Part shown: piece by piece, positions 6,874-14,315 of the stretch
Layout of the letters: each line of letters starts with the position of its first letter
How positions within the stretch are numbered: position 1 is the first letter of the stretch
Assembly (NCBI GenBank): GCA_003157195.1
Contig: PMIU01000090.1
Span: 1 to 16,145 of the forward strand
Direction: 5' to 3'
Length of the DNA: 16,145 nucleotides
Source of the DNA: Candidatus Nomurabacteria bacterium
GTDB taxonomy: Bacteria; Patescibacteriota; Minisyncoccia; Phycocordibacterales; UBA9973
Notes under the pieces: model-generated
Told to the model about the DNA's origin: nothing
The model's input: only the letters and a program-made list of their open reading frames with translations
Database searches by the model: none
Position numbers and translations under genes: made by a program

Positions 6874-8268
6874 CTATACAGGTAAATTTGTAGGCGGAGA
6901 AGCTTCTTTGGACTCGATACGCTCCAAGGTAGGCACACGCATAATCTGACCCGGAAAGTGCCACAGGGTCGCTATTTCTTCAACATTCAAGACAAAATTT
7001 ACCGGATGAAAATAAGCCCTTACAAAACCGGAAAGAGGCCAAGGAATTTTATGTACATTAAAAAGTTCGTGGCGTAACGGAAGATGGAAAAAGGCGCGCT
7101 CGCGATATTCATTCAGCATTCTGTTGGCTAAAAACATAACCGTTTCCGCAGAGGCCGGGAAAACACCACTGTAAGCATCCCCCTGGGTTGAATTGTGACG
7201 ATCCAAACCATTACAGTCAGGAGATTCGTATTGACGAAAGATAAGACGAATATCTTTTCGGCGATTGACTGTATAAACTTCCTTCTTAGCCACATAGAAA
7301 ATACGAATGCCGGTATCAAAACCAAGTTTGGAAACTTTTGCAATCATTGCTTTTGAAATCCTATCCAGATAGGGCGGAACACGAACTTCGATTCGAGCTG
7401 ATTTAACAAGTCCCTGTCCAGGTTCTTCTCTTTGGGAAGTAAAAGGATATAATAATTTATACCATTCATCTCTCGCTTCTGCTGCCCAGTCATGTTTACC
7501 AAACCAAGTTCCCTTTGTGTGATATGTTTTCTTGGAAGGCGTAATAACAATTTGCATCCAGGCTTGCTCTCCTTTTTGGAGTGACCCAAAAAATTCCACC
7601 AATGGAGAAATAGGATCAACTTTGAATTCTTCCTTTGGATTTTTATCTAATTCATAATCAACATAAGTTTTCAATGGATAGGCTTCGGGTTTTAATAATT
7701 TAAATTCACAGCCCCAAGCATTCCAGGCGCTCTTGGGAGAAATCTCATCCACCCCCAAAGTATAATCTTCCACGGCTTTGACTTGCGCCTGAGGATATTG
7801 CGCATACATTTGCGTTTCAATCAAACTACGAATACGCGTCGGCGTGCGAATATAAAAATGCACTTGCCCATCGAGAGATACTATCTCCAATGAAAACCAA
7901 AACCAAACGGCACCTTGCCAATACTCCTCTTTGCCTCCTTTGTAACTGAAATGATAAAGAGCGTTTGTAATAAAAAGCTCCATCGCTTTCGGACTGCGCA
8001 AGACTTCGCGCGGAGGAACTATTTCCAGCAAGACAAAATCTATGCCGGAAATAAAATCTTGCTGAATATAATGAAGCCACATCGCCCAGGCAATACGTCC
8101 CAAAATAATTACTCCGATTATAGGCAAAATTGCACGAATTAAACCATATTGCAGATTGAACGCAAAAATAAACCAGAGTATAAGCGCCGCCAAAATCCAA
8201 GCCCAATATTCTTTTAGTCCATCTTCAATATTATCTAAAAAACCTTTAGATTTTTCTTTATCAGCCAT
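6874..8268 (-). CDS. CPR-type two-pass membrane protein, T4SS-ATPase-associated (VirD4-like N-terminal region)
   Basis: This 464-residue protein has two hydrophobic segments (about 21-39 and 43-65) and then a large cytoplasmic region. Stretches such as V-L-L-E-I-V-P-P-R-E (79-88), W-F-S-L-E-I-V-S-L-D-G (124-134), H-F-Y-I-R-T-P (137-143) and the C-terminal N-V-E-E-I-A-T-L-W-H-F-P with E-S-K-E-A-S-P-P-T-N-L-P recall, from memory, a protein found in many CPR genomes beside or fused to a VirD4/FtsK-type ATPase. It may be the family Pfam lists as DUF8128, which I cannot confirm. The chain stops exactly where the ATPase usually begins, and no ATPase gene follows. It would sit at the membrane, perhaps as a platform for secretion or DNA transfer; that is inference. 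It heads the operon with mltG, the exonuclease and mnmA and has its own promoter. Confidence 0.65.
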   Translation of the reverse strand: MADKEKSKGFLDNIEDGLKEYWAWILAALILWFIFAFNLQYGLIRAILPIIGVIILGRIAWAMWLHYIQQDFISGIDFVLLEIVPPREVLRSPKAMELFITNALYHFSYKGGKEEYWQGAVWFWFSLEIVSLDGQVHFYIRTPTRIRSLIETQMYAQYPQAQVKAVEDYTLGVDEISPKSAWNAWGCEFKLLKPEAYPLKTYVDYELDKNPKEEFKVDPISPLVEFFGSLQKGEQAWMQIVITPSKKTYHTKGTWFGKHDWAAEARDEWYKLLYPFTSQREEPGQGLVKSARIEVRVPPYLDRISKAMIAKVSKLGFDTGIRIFYVAKKEVYTVNRRKDIRLIFRQYESPDCNGLDRHNSTQGDAYSGVFPASAETVMFLANRMLNEYRERAFFHLPLRHELFNVHKIPWPLSGFVRAYFHPVNFVLNVEEIATLWHFPGQIMRVPTLERIESKEASPPTNLPV

Positions 8269-8274
8269 GCCTAT

Positions 8275-8302
8275 ATTTTAATACAAAAAAGAGAAAAAAC
8301 AA
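8275..8302 (-). promoter_or_regulatory. Promoter of the CPR membrane protein operon
   Basis: On the minus strand: TTGTTT (8297-8302), 16 bases, TAAAAT (8275-8280), then six bases to the ATG at 8268. There is no Shine-Dalgarno, and the predicted transcript begins at the start codon. It lies just past the palindromic element that ends the upstream operon. Confidence 0.45.
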
Positions 8303-8305
8303 AGG

Positions 8306-8379
8306 AACCTCATCCCCCGCCTTCCCCTGGAAAGGGGAAGGAGCTCCCTCTCCTTCCAGGAGAGGGTTGGGGTGAGGTT
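8306..8379 (-). repeat. 74-bp palindromic element able to form a three-way junction; probable terminator
   Basis: The ends 8306-8318 and 8369-8379 pair (AACCTCA..CCCC against GGGG..TGAGGTT). Between them lie two perfect 8-bp hairpins: 8320-8327 with 8334-8341 (loop 6) and 8346-8353 with 8359-8366 (loop 5). The element covers the TAA stop of the sigma-like gene (8378-8380). It resembles REP/MITE-like dispersed repeats with CCTCACCCC ends. It probably folds in the mRNA and could end or protect the upstream transcript. There is no clean U-tract directly after it. Confidence 0.75.
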
Positions 8380-9406
8380 AAGCTAGAATGTAAAGCCCAG
8401 CTTTGTTCTTTTTGAAATATTTAGGATTGGCTAGATTCACTAAAATAGTATTCTTTTTGAAATATCTTTCTTTCATAACCTTGGACACAACGTCGTCTTT
8501 GGCCATTGGCCCTTCTCTTTTCAAAATATCTTCGATGACTTCACGGGCAATACCTGTCTTGTAACCCCATTCCGCCAAAGCATACATTCCCCTGCCCACC
8601 AGGACAAAACGCGGATCTTTGATAAGTTCGTTGTGGCAAGTGGCATAGTGTGTCTTTTTACCGAAAGTTTTGGAAATGGAATCCGCGACTTCTTTGAAGT
8701 GCATCGGGGAACCGTGGCGTCGCATTACCAGGAAAGCGTAATCTTTGACTCCGCGAGTGCGAATGTTTGGAGACGAAGCTTTGCCCCATTCGCCGAGTCC
8801 GTTTTTAGCAATGGTCTTTGACATCGAGAGCCATCTTTTGGCCATCTCGTCATCTCTGTATTCCACGGCCACATCTTTCATTTGATCAAAAAACTTTTTA
8901 ATAATTTCTGTTTCCGGAATGAGGTCTTCGTCTTTCAGAGACGCGTAAAGCTTTCGCAGAGCGTCGTGAACTTTGTCTGTCATGACATCGTCCATGCTGT
9001 AACGTGTATGAAAATGTTCGTCTTCGCGATGCTTCTTGAAAACGTCACTCAATACCAAGAAAAAATGAATATGATTTTGAGTGCTTTTATCTTTTGATAT
9101 ATATGGCAAGAATTCATGCTCGGCGACAATTGAACCCAATTTATGCATCAATTGTTTCAGTTCTCCGAAAACAGCTTGTTCGCTTTTATAAGCTTCAGAT
9201 TTCTTGATGAGATTAATGGCCGCATCTTCAACCTGACGAACACGCTCTCTGGTAATGTTATATTTCTTGCCGATTTCTTCAAGAGTTTTCCTCTCTCCCG
9301 ATACGTTTAAGCCGAAGCGATTCATAATAACATCGAGCGCGCGAGGAGAAAGATTTGAAGTTATTTTTTTAGTTATTTTTTTTGGTTTGAAAGTTATTGT
9401 TGGCAT
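8378..9406 (-). CDS. Sigma-70 region-4-like protein with HARE-HTH domain
   Basis: The 342-residue protein begins with a short basic tail, then a sigma-70 region 4 module (about 18-68): L-S-P-R-A-L-D-V-I-M-N-R-F-G-L, L-E-E-I-G-K-K-Y-N-I-T-R-E-R-V-R-Q-V-E. A helical, charged middle part (about 70-210) follows, then a HARE-HTH domain (about 217-285) with Y-A-F-L-V-M-R-R-H-G-S-P-M-H-F-K-E-V-A-D and G-R-G-M-Y-A-L-A-E-W-G. A final winged-helix-like stretch is possible (about 288-340). Region 2 is absent, so it cannot melt a -10 element as a normal sigma would. HARE-HTH domains occur in the RNA polymerase delta subunit, so I infer an RNA polymerase-associated regulator, perhaps acting at -35 elements. 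It starts 11 bases after typA and is probably co-transcribed with it; a weak TAATAT lies 8 bases before its ATG. Confidence 0.8.
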   Translation of the reverse strand: MPTITFKPKKITKKITSNLSPRALDVIMNRFGLNVSGERKTLEEIGKKYNITRERVRQVEDAAINLIKKSEAYKSEQAVFGELKQLMHKLGSIVAEHEFLPYISKDKSTQNHIHFFLVLSDVFKKHREDEHFHTRYSMDDVMTDKVHDALRKLYASLKDEDLIPETEIIKKFFDQMKDVAVEYRDDEMAKRWLSMSKTIAKNGLGEWGKASSPNIRTRGVKDYAFLVMRRHGSPMHFKEVADSISKTFGKKTHYATCHNELIKDPRFVLVGRGMYALAEWGYKTGIAREVIEDILKREGPMAKDDVVSKVMKERYFKKNTILVNLANPKYFKKNKAGLYILA

Positions 9407-9417
9407 AAAATTTTATA

Positions 9418-11247
9418 TTATCTCTTGGCTTTGGCTCGTTCGATATCTGTTAAATATTTTTTGCGAAGTCTGACGGATTTCGGAGTGACTTCCAGATACT
9501 CGTCGTGATTCATAACCTCCAATCCCCGTTCGATGCTTAATGTAAAAATGGGATTTAAAGTTATGGCTTCGTCTGTCCCAGACGCACGCATGTTGGTAAG
9601 TTGTTTTCCTTTTGTGGGATTCACGGACATATCGTCCCCTTTCAAAACATTTCCGACAACCATACCTTCATACACCTCTGTACCGTGACCTACATACAAT
9701 ATACCACGTTCCTGTAAATTTGCAAGGGAAAAGGCAACTGCTTTTCCATTTACCATGGAAGTCATGGAACCGTACTCGCGTTTTTTGATTTCTCCCGCGT
9801 ATTCTCCGAAACCTGTGACCCGGGAGGACATTATGCCTTCCCCTTTGGTATCTATAATGAATTCACCGCGATAACCTAGAAGCCCTCGCGTTGGTATGTC
9901 GAAAACAATCCTAGCAATACCTTCCTTTTCCACCATATCTTTCATAATACCACGTCGCTTACCTATTTTTTCAATAACCGTTCCCGAGAACTCCATCGGG
10001 ACATCTATTACCAGCTCTTCATAAGGCTCTGTTTTAACTCCGTCACGTTCCTTGATGATAACTTCCGGTTGAGAGACTTGCATTTCGAAACCTTCTCGGC
10101 GCATATTTTCGAGCAAGATGGCAATATGTAATTCTCCCCGTCCGTATACTTTAAACCCGCTCCGACTTTGTCGGAGGTACGGGGCTCCGACCGCAAGCGT
10201 CGGAGAAAATTCCACCCGAAGCCCGACATTGATTTCCAATTCCTTTTCCAGTCTTTCTTTGATCTGCCTGGAAGTGACAAACTTCCCTTCGAGACCGGCA
10301 AATGGAGAATCATTGACCAAAAAATTCAGAGAGAGCGTCGGCTCATCAATAGCGATATGAGGCAATGGCTCAACGGACTCATCTTCACACAATGTCTCTC
10401 CGATATATATGTCTGGAATCCCGGCCAAGAGGACGATGTCGCCAGAACTGGCCTCTTCTATTTCTTTCCTGGCGATACCTTCAAAAGAAAATAATTTTGT
10501 GATTTTTCCTTTTCTCGTTCCATCTTGACCTTCAATATTTCCTTTCACAAAAATTTGGCTGCCGGATTTTATCTTTCCGGAATATATTCGCGCCACGGCC
10601 ATTCTACCCAAAAAGTTATCGTAACCTAAGTTGAAAACTTGCGCCGACATCTTAAGGTCGGCGGACCCGCCCGAGGCGGGTAAAACTTTTTCTAAAATTA
10701 CATCTAAAAGCGGAGACAAATCGAGAGAAGAATCGCCTAAATGTCTAAATGCTTTGCCTTCGCGGCCAATGGCGTAAACTGTTTCGAAATTCGCCTGTTC
10801 TTCGTTGGCACCCAGCTCAAAAAACAAGTTCAGAATTTCTTCGTGTACTCGGTGCGGATCGGAAGCTGGTTTGTCTATTTTGTTTATGACCACAATTGGT
10901 TTTAAGCCCAATTCCAAAGACTTCTTTAAGACAAATCTAGTTTGGGGCATCGGTCCTTCTACGGCGTCTACCAACAAAAGCACGGAATCAATCGCGCGCA
11001 AAACGCGTTCCACTTCGGACCCGAAATCCGCGTGGCCGGGAGTATCCACAATGTTTATCTTTGTGCCTTTGTAAACAATAGAAGTATTTTTGGAGTAAAT
11101 GGTAATGCCGCGCTCTTTTTCAAGATCGTTTGAATCCATTGACACTCCTTCATCCTGCAACCCACCATTTTGCTTCATCAACCCATCAGTAAGAGTAGTC
11201 TTGCCGTGGTCCACGTGAGCTATTATTGCTATGTTTCTGATTTCCAT
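9418..11247 (-). CDS. typA: Translational GTPase TypA/BipA
   Basis: A 609-residue ribosome-binding GTPase of the EF-G family, involved in 50S assembly at low temperature and in stress adaptation. The G motifs are present: G1 H-V-D-H-G-K-T-T-L (11-19), G2 R-G-I-T-I (46-50), G3 D-T-P-G-H (68-72), G4 N-K-I-D (122-125). Domain III-V hallmarks follow: [33 protein letters not shown] and the [10 protein letters not shown] segment typical of BipA. Length is normal. Two regions are encoded by hairpin-forming DNA: about residues 189-202, after the G domain, and about 348-363, in an E-F-S-P...G-F-K-V loop that is a few residues longer than usual. The gene has its own promoter and a short leader, and probably runs on into the sigma-like gene. 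Confidence 0.96.
   Translation of the reverse strand: MEIRNIAIIAHVDHGKTTLTDGLMKQNGGLQDEGVSMDSNDLEKERGITIYSKNTSIVYKGTKINIVDTPGHADFGSEVERVLRAIDSVLLLVDAVEGPMPQTRFVLKKSLELGLKPIVVINKIDKPASDPHRVHEEILNLFFELGANEEQANFETVYAIGREGKAFRHLGDSSLDLSPLLDVILEKVLPASGGSADLKMSAQVFNLGYDNFLGRMAVARIYSGKIKSGSQIFVKGNIEGQDGTRKGKITKLFSFEGIARKEIEEASSGDIVLLAGIPDIYIGETLCEDESVEPLPHIAIDEPTLSLNFLVNDSPFAGLEGKFVTSRQIKERLEKELEINVGLRVEFSPTLAVGAPYLRQSRSGFKVYGRGELHIAILLENMRREGFEMQVSQPEVIIKERDGVKTEPYEELVIDVPMEFSGTVIEKIGKRRGIMKDMVEKEGIARIVFDIPTRGLLGYRGEFIIDTKGEGIMSSRVTGFGEYAGEIKKREYGSMTSMVNGKAVAFSLANLQERGILYVGHGTEVYEGMVVGNVLKGDDMSVNPTKGKQLTNMRASGTDEAITLNPIFTLSIERGLEVMNHDEYLEVTPKSVRLRKKYLTDIERAKAKR
10160..10205 (-). repeat. Two hairpins with identical arms inside typA
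   Basis: CTCCGAC and GTCGGAG occur twice as perfect 7-bp arms: 10160-10166 with 10170-10176 (loop 3) and 10185-10191 with 10199-10205 (loop 7). The same palindrome is thus present in tandem within the coding sequence. The encoded residues (about 348-363) lie in a loop that is a few residues longer than in other TypA proteins as I recall them. Confidence 0.65.
10642..10681 (-). repeat. Hairpin pair with CCCGCCTCGGGCGGG inside typA
   Basis: Two adjacent perfect hairpins: 10642-10648 with 10657-10663 (CGCCGAC against GTCGGCG, loop containing CTTAAG) and 10665-10671 with 10675-10681 (ACCCGCC against GGCGGGT, 3-base loop). They encode [13 protein letters not shown], a linker just after the G domain, with at most one extra residue compared with the family. 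The CCCGCCTCGGGCGGG core resembles dispersed repeats I associate with CPR genomes. Confidence 0.65.
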
Positions 11248-11282
11248 AAAAAAACGCCCACAAGATGCATGAGCTTGTTTCT

Positions 11283-11311
11283 ATAATAACATACTTTTTC
11301 AAAAACAACAA
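11283..11311 (-). promoter_or_regulatory. typA: typA promoter
   Basis: On the minus strand: TTGTTG (11306-11311), 17 bases, TATTAT (11283-11288). The start would be near 11276, giving a leader of about 29 bases that ends in GGGCG and seven T just before ATG. A weak stem (ACAAG with CTTGT) lies in the leader. No Shine-Dalgarno is visible. Confidence 0.5.
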
Positions 11312-11321
11312 GTTTTTTAGA

Positions 11322-13568
11322 CTAAAGAAGATTAATATTGAAAAAATGGAGGATAAGTGGAACCTGAAGAACCAAATAAAGCAGGCCAAATTGAAATATT
11401 CCGAATAAAAAGAGCTGAATTTTTTCCTTTTTTGTAAGAATCCCGCAATACACCTTGGAGGCAAGAATTAAAAACAAAAAACCAAACAATATAAAAGATA
11501 ATAAAATTATTATATTAGAAGTTTTTATATTTAATATATACACTAAGGCTATCCCTATCGCTTCCACGATTGCGGCATAAAATACAAGCGGCATGACTCT
11601 ATTTAAAAATGGTTTCTCGCCTGTCCTTGGGATTTTACCCGTCGGACGCAAGGCCCAATAGGAAATAAGCAGAGTGGAAAATCCAACCGTGAAATAATTA
11701 ATAAAAGTGATGTTGAGCGGAGTAAGTGGATATGAATACCCGAAGAAACTTATGATAACAAAAAAGAGCAGTCCAACCAAGCTCATATTTATATATATCC
11801 CGGAACTTATTTCTATACTTCGGATAAAATGGTCCGCCAGCTCTACGGCTCCCGGCAAGCTGGTAAAACTATTAGTCATTAAAATAACGTCGGAAAGCTG
11901 ACGTGTAACCGGCGCGCCGTCGAACATGGCAATGCCAAGGTCAGACTTTTTCATCGCCAGTGCGTCATTGACTCCGTCGCCAACCATCGCCGTAAAACCA
12001 TTTTTCCTGAATGCTTCCACCAACTTCACTTTATGCTCCGGCAAAACCGGCGCAAAAATCGTGTAATCGTGCGCTTTGGTATTAAAATCATTATCGCTCC
12101 ATCCTTTCATTTCTTCCCCTGTCACCACGCTCTCGGCGCCAATAATACCGACACTTCTTGCCACCGCTTGCACAGTTTGAGAATTGTCTCCAGAGAGAAC
12201 ACGTATTTTTATACCTCTATCTTGGAAAAATTTTATTGTGTCTTCTATTCCCTCTCGCAAAGTATTTTTAAACACGAACATTGCAATAACAGAAAGTTGC
12301 ACTTCTTTTAAATCTTTTGGTAAGCCTGCTCCACTACTACGGGCTACACATAAGACTCTTTTACCTAATTTGGCGTTTTCTCCGGATATATTTTCCAGCC
12401 ATTTTTTTTCCACCTCATTTGCCACTCTCGGAGAAAAAATATCCGGGGCGCCGACAAAGACTGATTGCAAAGTGTTGTTTTCTTTCACTTCCACCGCGCC
12501 ATATCGCCGCCAAGAAGAAAAAGAAAGCCCTCCTGTAACTTCTAGTATTTTGTCGTCATTTTTTTTATTATTTTCCAAATACTTTTTTACCGCCAGAATA
12601 GTCTCCGATGTGTCGCTCAAACCGGAAATACATGCCTGGGTGAGGGCACGTGCCTCATCAACATTAAAACCTTCCATAATGTGCATATCTTCCACCACTA
12701 AAATATTATCTGTTAGTGTACCAGTCTTATCTATGCAAAGATTTTTTATTCTGCCAAGTTTCTCGGTCGCGTTTATTTCTTGAAAAAGAACGTTACGCCT
12801 GGAATAAGAAGCAGCGCCGATGGCAAAGAGTAAGGTTATGGCCACCACGAGCCCTTGGGGCACAATGGTGCTCGCGAGCGCGCCCGAATTCGTTACGATT
12901 TCTAGCCGCGGCAAATGCAAAATAACACCTCGCCCAATAACAAACAAAAGAACCACGATGAGAATATAACTGGAATACTTTATAACCGTATTGGTGGCAG
13001 TCTGAATAGAACTCGGACTCGCCGCGTATTTTTTCGCTTCTCCGGCAATTTTAGAGAGTCTGCTTTCACTAAAAAGCCCTTCCGCTTCCATCACGCCATT
13101 ACCTGAAGTAATAATCGCTCCGGCGATAATTTTGTCTCCTTCTTTTTTCCCAAATGAATTAGACTCGCCAGTAACCAACGCCTCGGATATTTCCAGATTG
13201 TTTACAGAAATCAATTTTCCTTCGCAAGGTGTCTGGTCTCCTAACTTCAACTTAATCAAATCCCCTTTGATTATTTTTTCCGCCAAGATAGACGTCTCTG
13301 TTTTGTCTTTATTAATGCGTAAAACTTTTAAAGCAGTCAGCATCTGCAACTTTTCCAAAAGCACTCGCGCATGGATGTCTTGCGCCGTAGCAATCAAAGT
13401 ATTCAATAAAAAAACGATACCAAGAAATAAAGCCGCCTCTGTACTACCAAAAGCGAAAAGCAGAACAACCACAACAAAAATAATGCCGTTGACTAAAACA
13501 AAGAAATTGCGAAAAACAATGGGTCCCACAGCCGGCAACACCCGTCGGTATATTTCAAATTTAGGCAT
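11322..13568 (-). CDS. P-type cation-transporting ATPase (CtpE-like)
   Basis: A 748-residue P-type ATPase that should move a cation across the membrane by ATP hydrolysis. Visible parts: membrane helices 1-2 (about 22-63), the actuator domain with T-G-E-S (133-136), helices 3-4 (about 200-252), the phosphorylation motif D280-K-T-G-T-L-T, the nucleotide-binding domain (about 300-440), the hinge G-D-G-V-N-D (530-535), and about six C-terminal helices (about 593-740). There is no N-terminal metal-binding domain and no CPC motif in helix 4, so it is not a copper or zinc exporter. Helix 4 reads V-P-Q-G-L, where SERCA-type pumps have a Ca-binding Glu in P-E-G-L. This and the helix 6 segment L-N-I-T-F-I-N-Y-F-T-V-G-F resemble the mycobacterial CtpE group, linked to Ca2+ uptake. 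The substrate is uncertain. An extended -10 lies just before the start, after tRNA-Tyr. Confidence 0.9.
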   Translation of the reverse strand: MPKFEIYRRVLPAVGPIVFRNFFVLVNGIIFVVVVLLFAFGSTEAALFLGIVFLLNTLIATAQDIHARVLLEKLQMLTALKVLRINKDKTETSILAEKIIKGDLIKLKLGDQTPCEGKLISVNNLEISEALVTGESNSFGKKEGDKIIAGAIITSGNGVMEAEGLFSESRLSKIAGEAKKYAASPSSIQTATNTVIKYSSYILIVVLLFVIGRGVILHLPRLEIVTNSGALASTIVPQGLVVAITLLFAIGAASYSRRNVLFQEINATEKLGRIKNLCIDKTGTLTDNILVVEDMHIMEGFNVDEARALTQACISGLSDTSETILAVKKYLENNKKNDDKILEVTGGLSFSSWRRYGAVEVKENNTLQSVFVGAPDIFSPRVANEVEKKWLENISGENAKLGKRVLCVARSSGAGLPKDLKEVQLSVIAMFVFKNTLREGIEDTIKFFQDRGIKIRVLSGDNSQTVQAVARSVGIIGAESVVTGEEMKGWSDNDFNTKAHDYTIFAPVLPEHKVKLVEAFRKNGFTAMVGDGVNDALAMKKSDLGIAMFDGAPVTRQLSDVILMTNSFTSLPGAVELADHFIRSIEISSGIYINMSLVGLLFFVIISFFGYSYPLTPLNITFINYFTVGFSTLLISYWALRPTGKIPRTGEKPFLNRVMPLVFYAAIVEAIGIALVYILNIKTSNIIILLSFILFGFLFLILASKVYCGILTKKEKIQLFLFGIFQFGLLYLVLQVPLILHFFNINLL

Positions 13569-13573
13569 ACCTT

Positions 13574-13582
13574 AGTATAACA
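13574..13582 (-). promoter_or_regulatory. Extended -10 of the P-type ATPase gene
   Basis: TGT-TATACT on the minus strand, five bases before the ATG at 13568, in the 24-base gap after tRNA-Tyr. No -35 is recognisable at 17-bp spacing (it would fall in the tRNA gene). Transcripts starting here would be essentially leaderless; read-through from the tRNA is the alternative. Confidence 0.4.
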
Positions 13583-13592
13583 AAATAAAGTG

Positions 13593-13676
13593 TGCGTCGG
13601 GAAGGATTCGAACCTTCGTAGCCCAAAGGGCGAGGGATTTACAGTCCCTAGTATTTGACCGCTCTACCACCGACGC
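13593..13676 (-). tRNA. tRNA-Tyr (anticodon GTA)
   Basis: A class II tRNA of 84 bases including an A discriminator. The acceptor arms GCGTCGG and CCGACGC pair fully. The anticodon stem AGGGA/TCCCT encloses the loop CTGTAAA with anticodon GTA. A long variable arm with the stem GCCC/GGGC is present, as expected for bacterial tRNA-Tyr, and the T arm GAAGG/CCTTC holds the TTCGAAT loop. The CCA end is not encoded (the genomic bases after the discriminator are CAC), so a CCA-adding enzyme is needed. The last 13 bases of the upstream HTH/endonuclease-like gene overlap the 5' end of the tRNA. Confidence 0.96.
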
Positions 13677-14284
13677 ATATTTGATTTAACAAGATCTATC
13701 GCTTCCATTATACACAAAAATAACTTTTTGTCTGCATATCTTATATGAATCATCCCATATTCCATTTTTCTTCCGTCTTCTCTAAAATCCTTCCTAATAT
13801 ATGGTTTAGAAAATTGCCCTTTTGGAATACCAGTTAATTTACTCCAAAACTTAATCAAAAAATTAATGTCTTGATTTGCATAACAATAAAGTAAAATTCT
13901 AAAACGTTTTTCATCTACTCTATAAATTTTTCTTAGAAATTTTACAAAGATTGCAATCATTTCAGGGTCGCTATTCGCAAAATCAATACCTTTACTTTTA
14001 TTGGTTTTATAACCCTCACCCCAATACAAAATTAAGCCAGTAAGTTTTAGTTTTTCTTCAATAAAAGATAAATTTTTGTTTTCTTTAAAAGACAGTTTCT
14101 TGTTTTTAAAAACTAGCGCGTTGTTTTCTTTATAAGATCGGCGAGAGATTTTGTTTTTCCTCATAAAATACACAACAGCATCAATGCCAATGCCCAATTT
14201 CTCAGCAATTTCTCGCATTGATAATTTTTTATCACAATAAAGATTTTTAACTAAATTAATTTTATCTTTTGATATCTGGGACAT
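13664..14284 (-). CDS. HTH protein with LAGLIDADG-like (homing-endonuclease-related) domain
   Basis: The 206-residue basic protein has an N-terminal helix-turn-helix (about 20-48: L-S-M-R-E-I-A-E-K-L-G-I-G-I-D-A-V-V-Y-F-M-R-K-N), a lysine-rich linker, and a domain starting L-T-G-L-I-L-Y-W-G-E-G-Y-K (81-93). The latter resembles the L-x-G-L-x-x-x-D/E-G core of LAGLIDADG endonucleases, with E90 as the possible metal ligand. Later stretches F-A-N-S-D-P-E-M-I and W-S-K-L-T-G-I-P-K-G-Q-F recur, as I recall, in uncharacterised CPR proteins. The gene is more AT-rich than its neighbours. Its stop TAG lies inside tRNA-Tyr, so the last residues M-R-R-W are read from the tRNA 5' end. This suggests a mobile or selfish gene parked against a tRNA, or a domesticated regulator. 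The endonuclease assignment is a resemblance only. Confidence 0.6.
   Translation of the reverse strand: MSQISKDKINLVKNLYCDKKLSMREIAEKLGIGIDAVVYFMRKNKISRRSYKENNALVFKNKKLSFKENKNLSFIEEKLKLTGLILYWGEGYKTNKSKGIDFANSDPEMIAIFVKFLRKIYRVDEKRFRILLYCYANQDINFLIKFWSKLTGIPKGQFSKPYIRKDFREDGRKMEYGMIHIRYADKKLFLCIMEAIDLVKSNMRRW
13707..13734 (-). promoter_or_regulatory. Candidate tRNA-Tyr promoter inside the upstream gene
   Basis: On the minus strand: CAGACA (13729-13734), 16 bases, TATAAT (13707-13712). Transcription would begin near 13700, about 24 bases before the mature tRNA 5' end. This allows the tRNA to be expressed independently of the HTH/endonuclease-like gene, whose coding sequence contains the promoter. 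Confidence 0.45.
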
Positions 14285-14285
14285 G

Positions 14286-14315
14286 CTTAAATAATATACT
14301 TTTGAAGTATTTAAG
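14286..14315 (-). promoter_or_regulatory. Palindrome overlapping the HTH-gene promoter (possible operator)
   Basis: A perfect inner palindrome ATACTT-TTG-AAGTAT (14296-14310) is flanked by CTTAA (14286-14290) and TTAAG (14311-14315), with a 5-base bulge on one side. It fills the spacer and touches both promoter boxes. Because the gene encodes an HTH protein, autoregulation is possible. In such AT-rich DNA chance is not excluded. Confidence 0.35.

Noticed and set aside
12184..12783. 199-codon open frame on the plus strand opposite the P-type ATPase.
   Set aside because: Low-complexity Ser/Lys/Phe-rich translation with no recognisable motif; it is the antisense shadow of a well-conserved gene.
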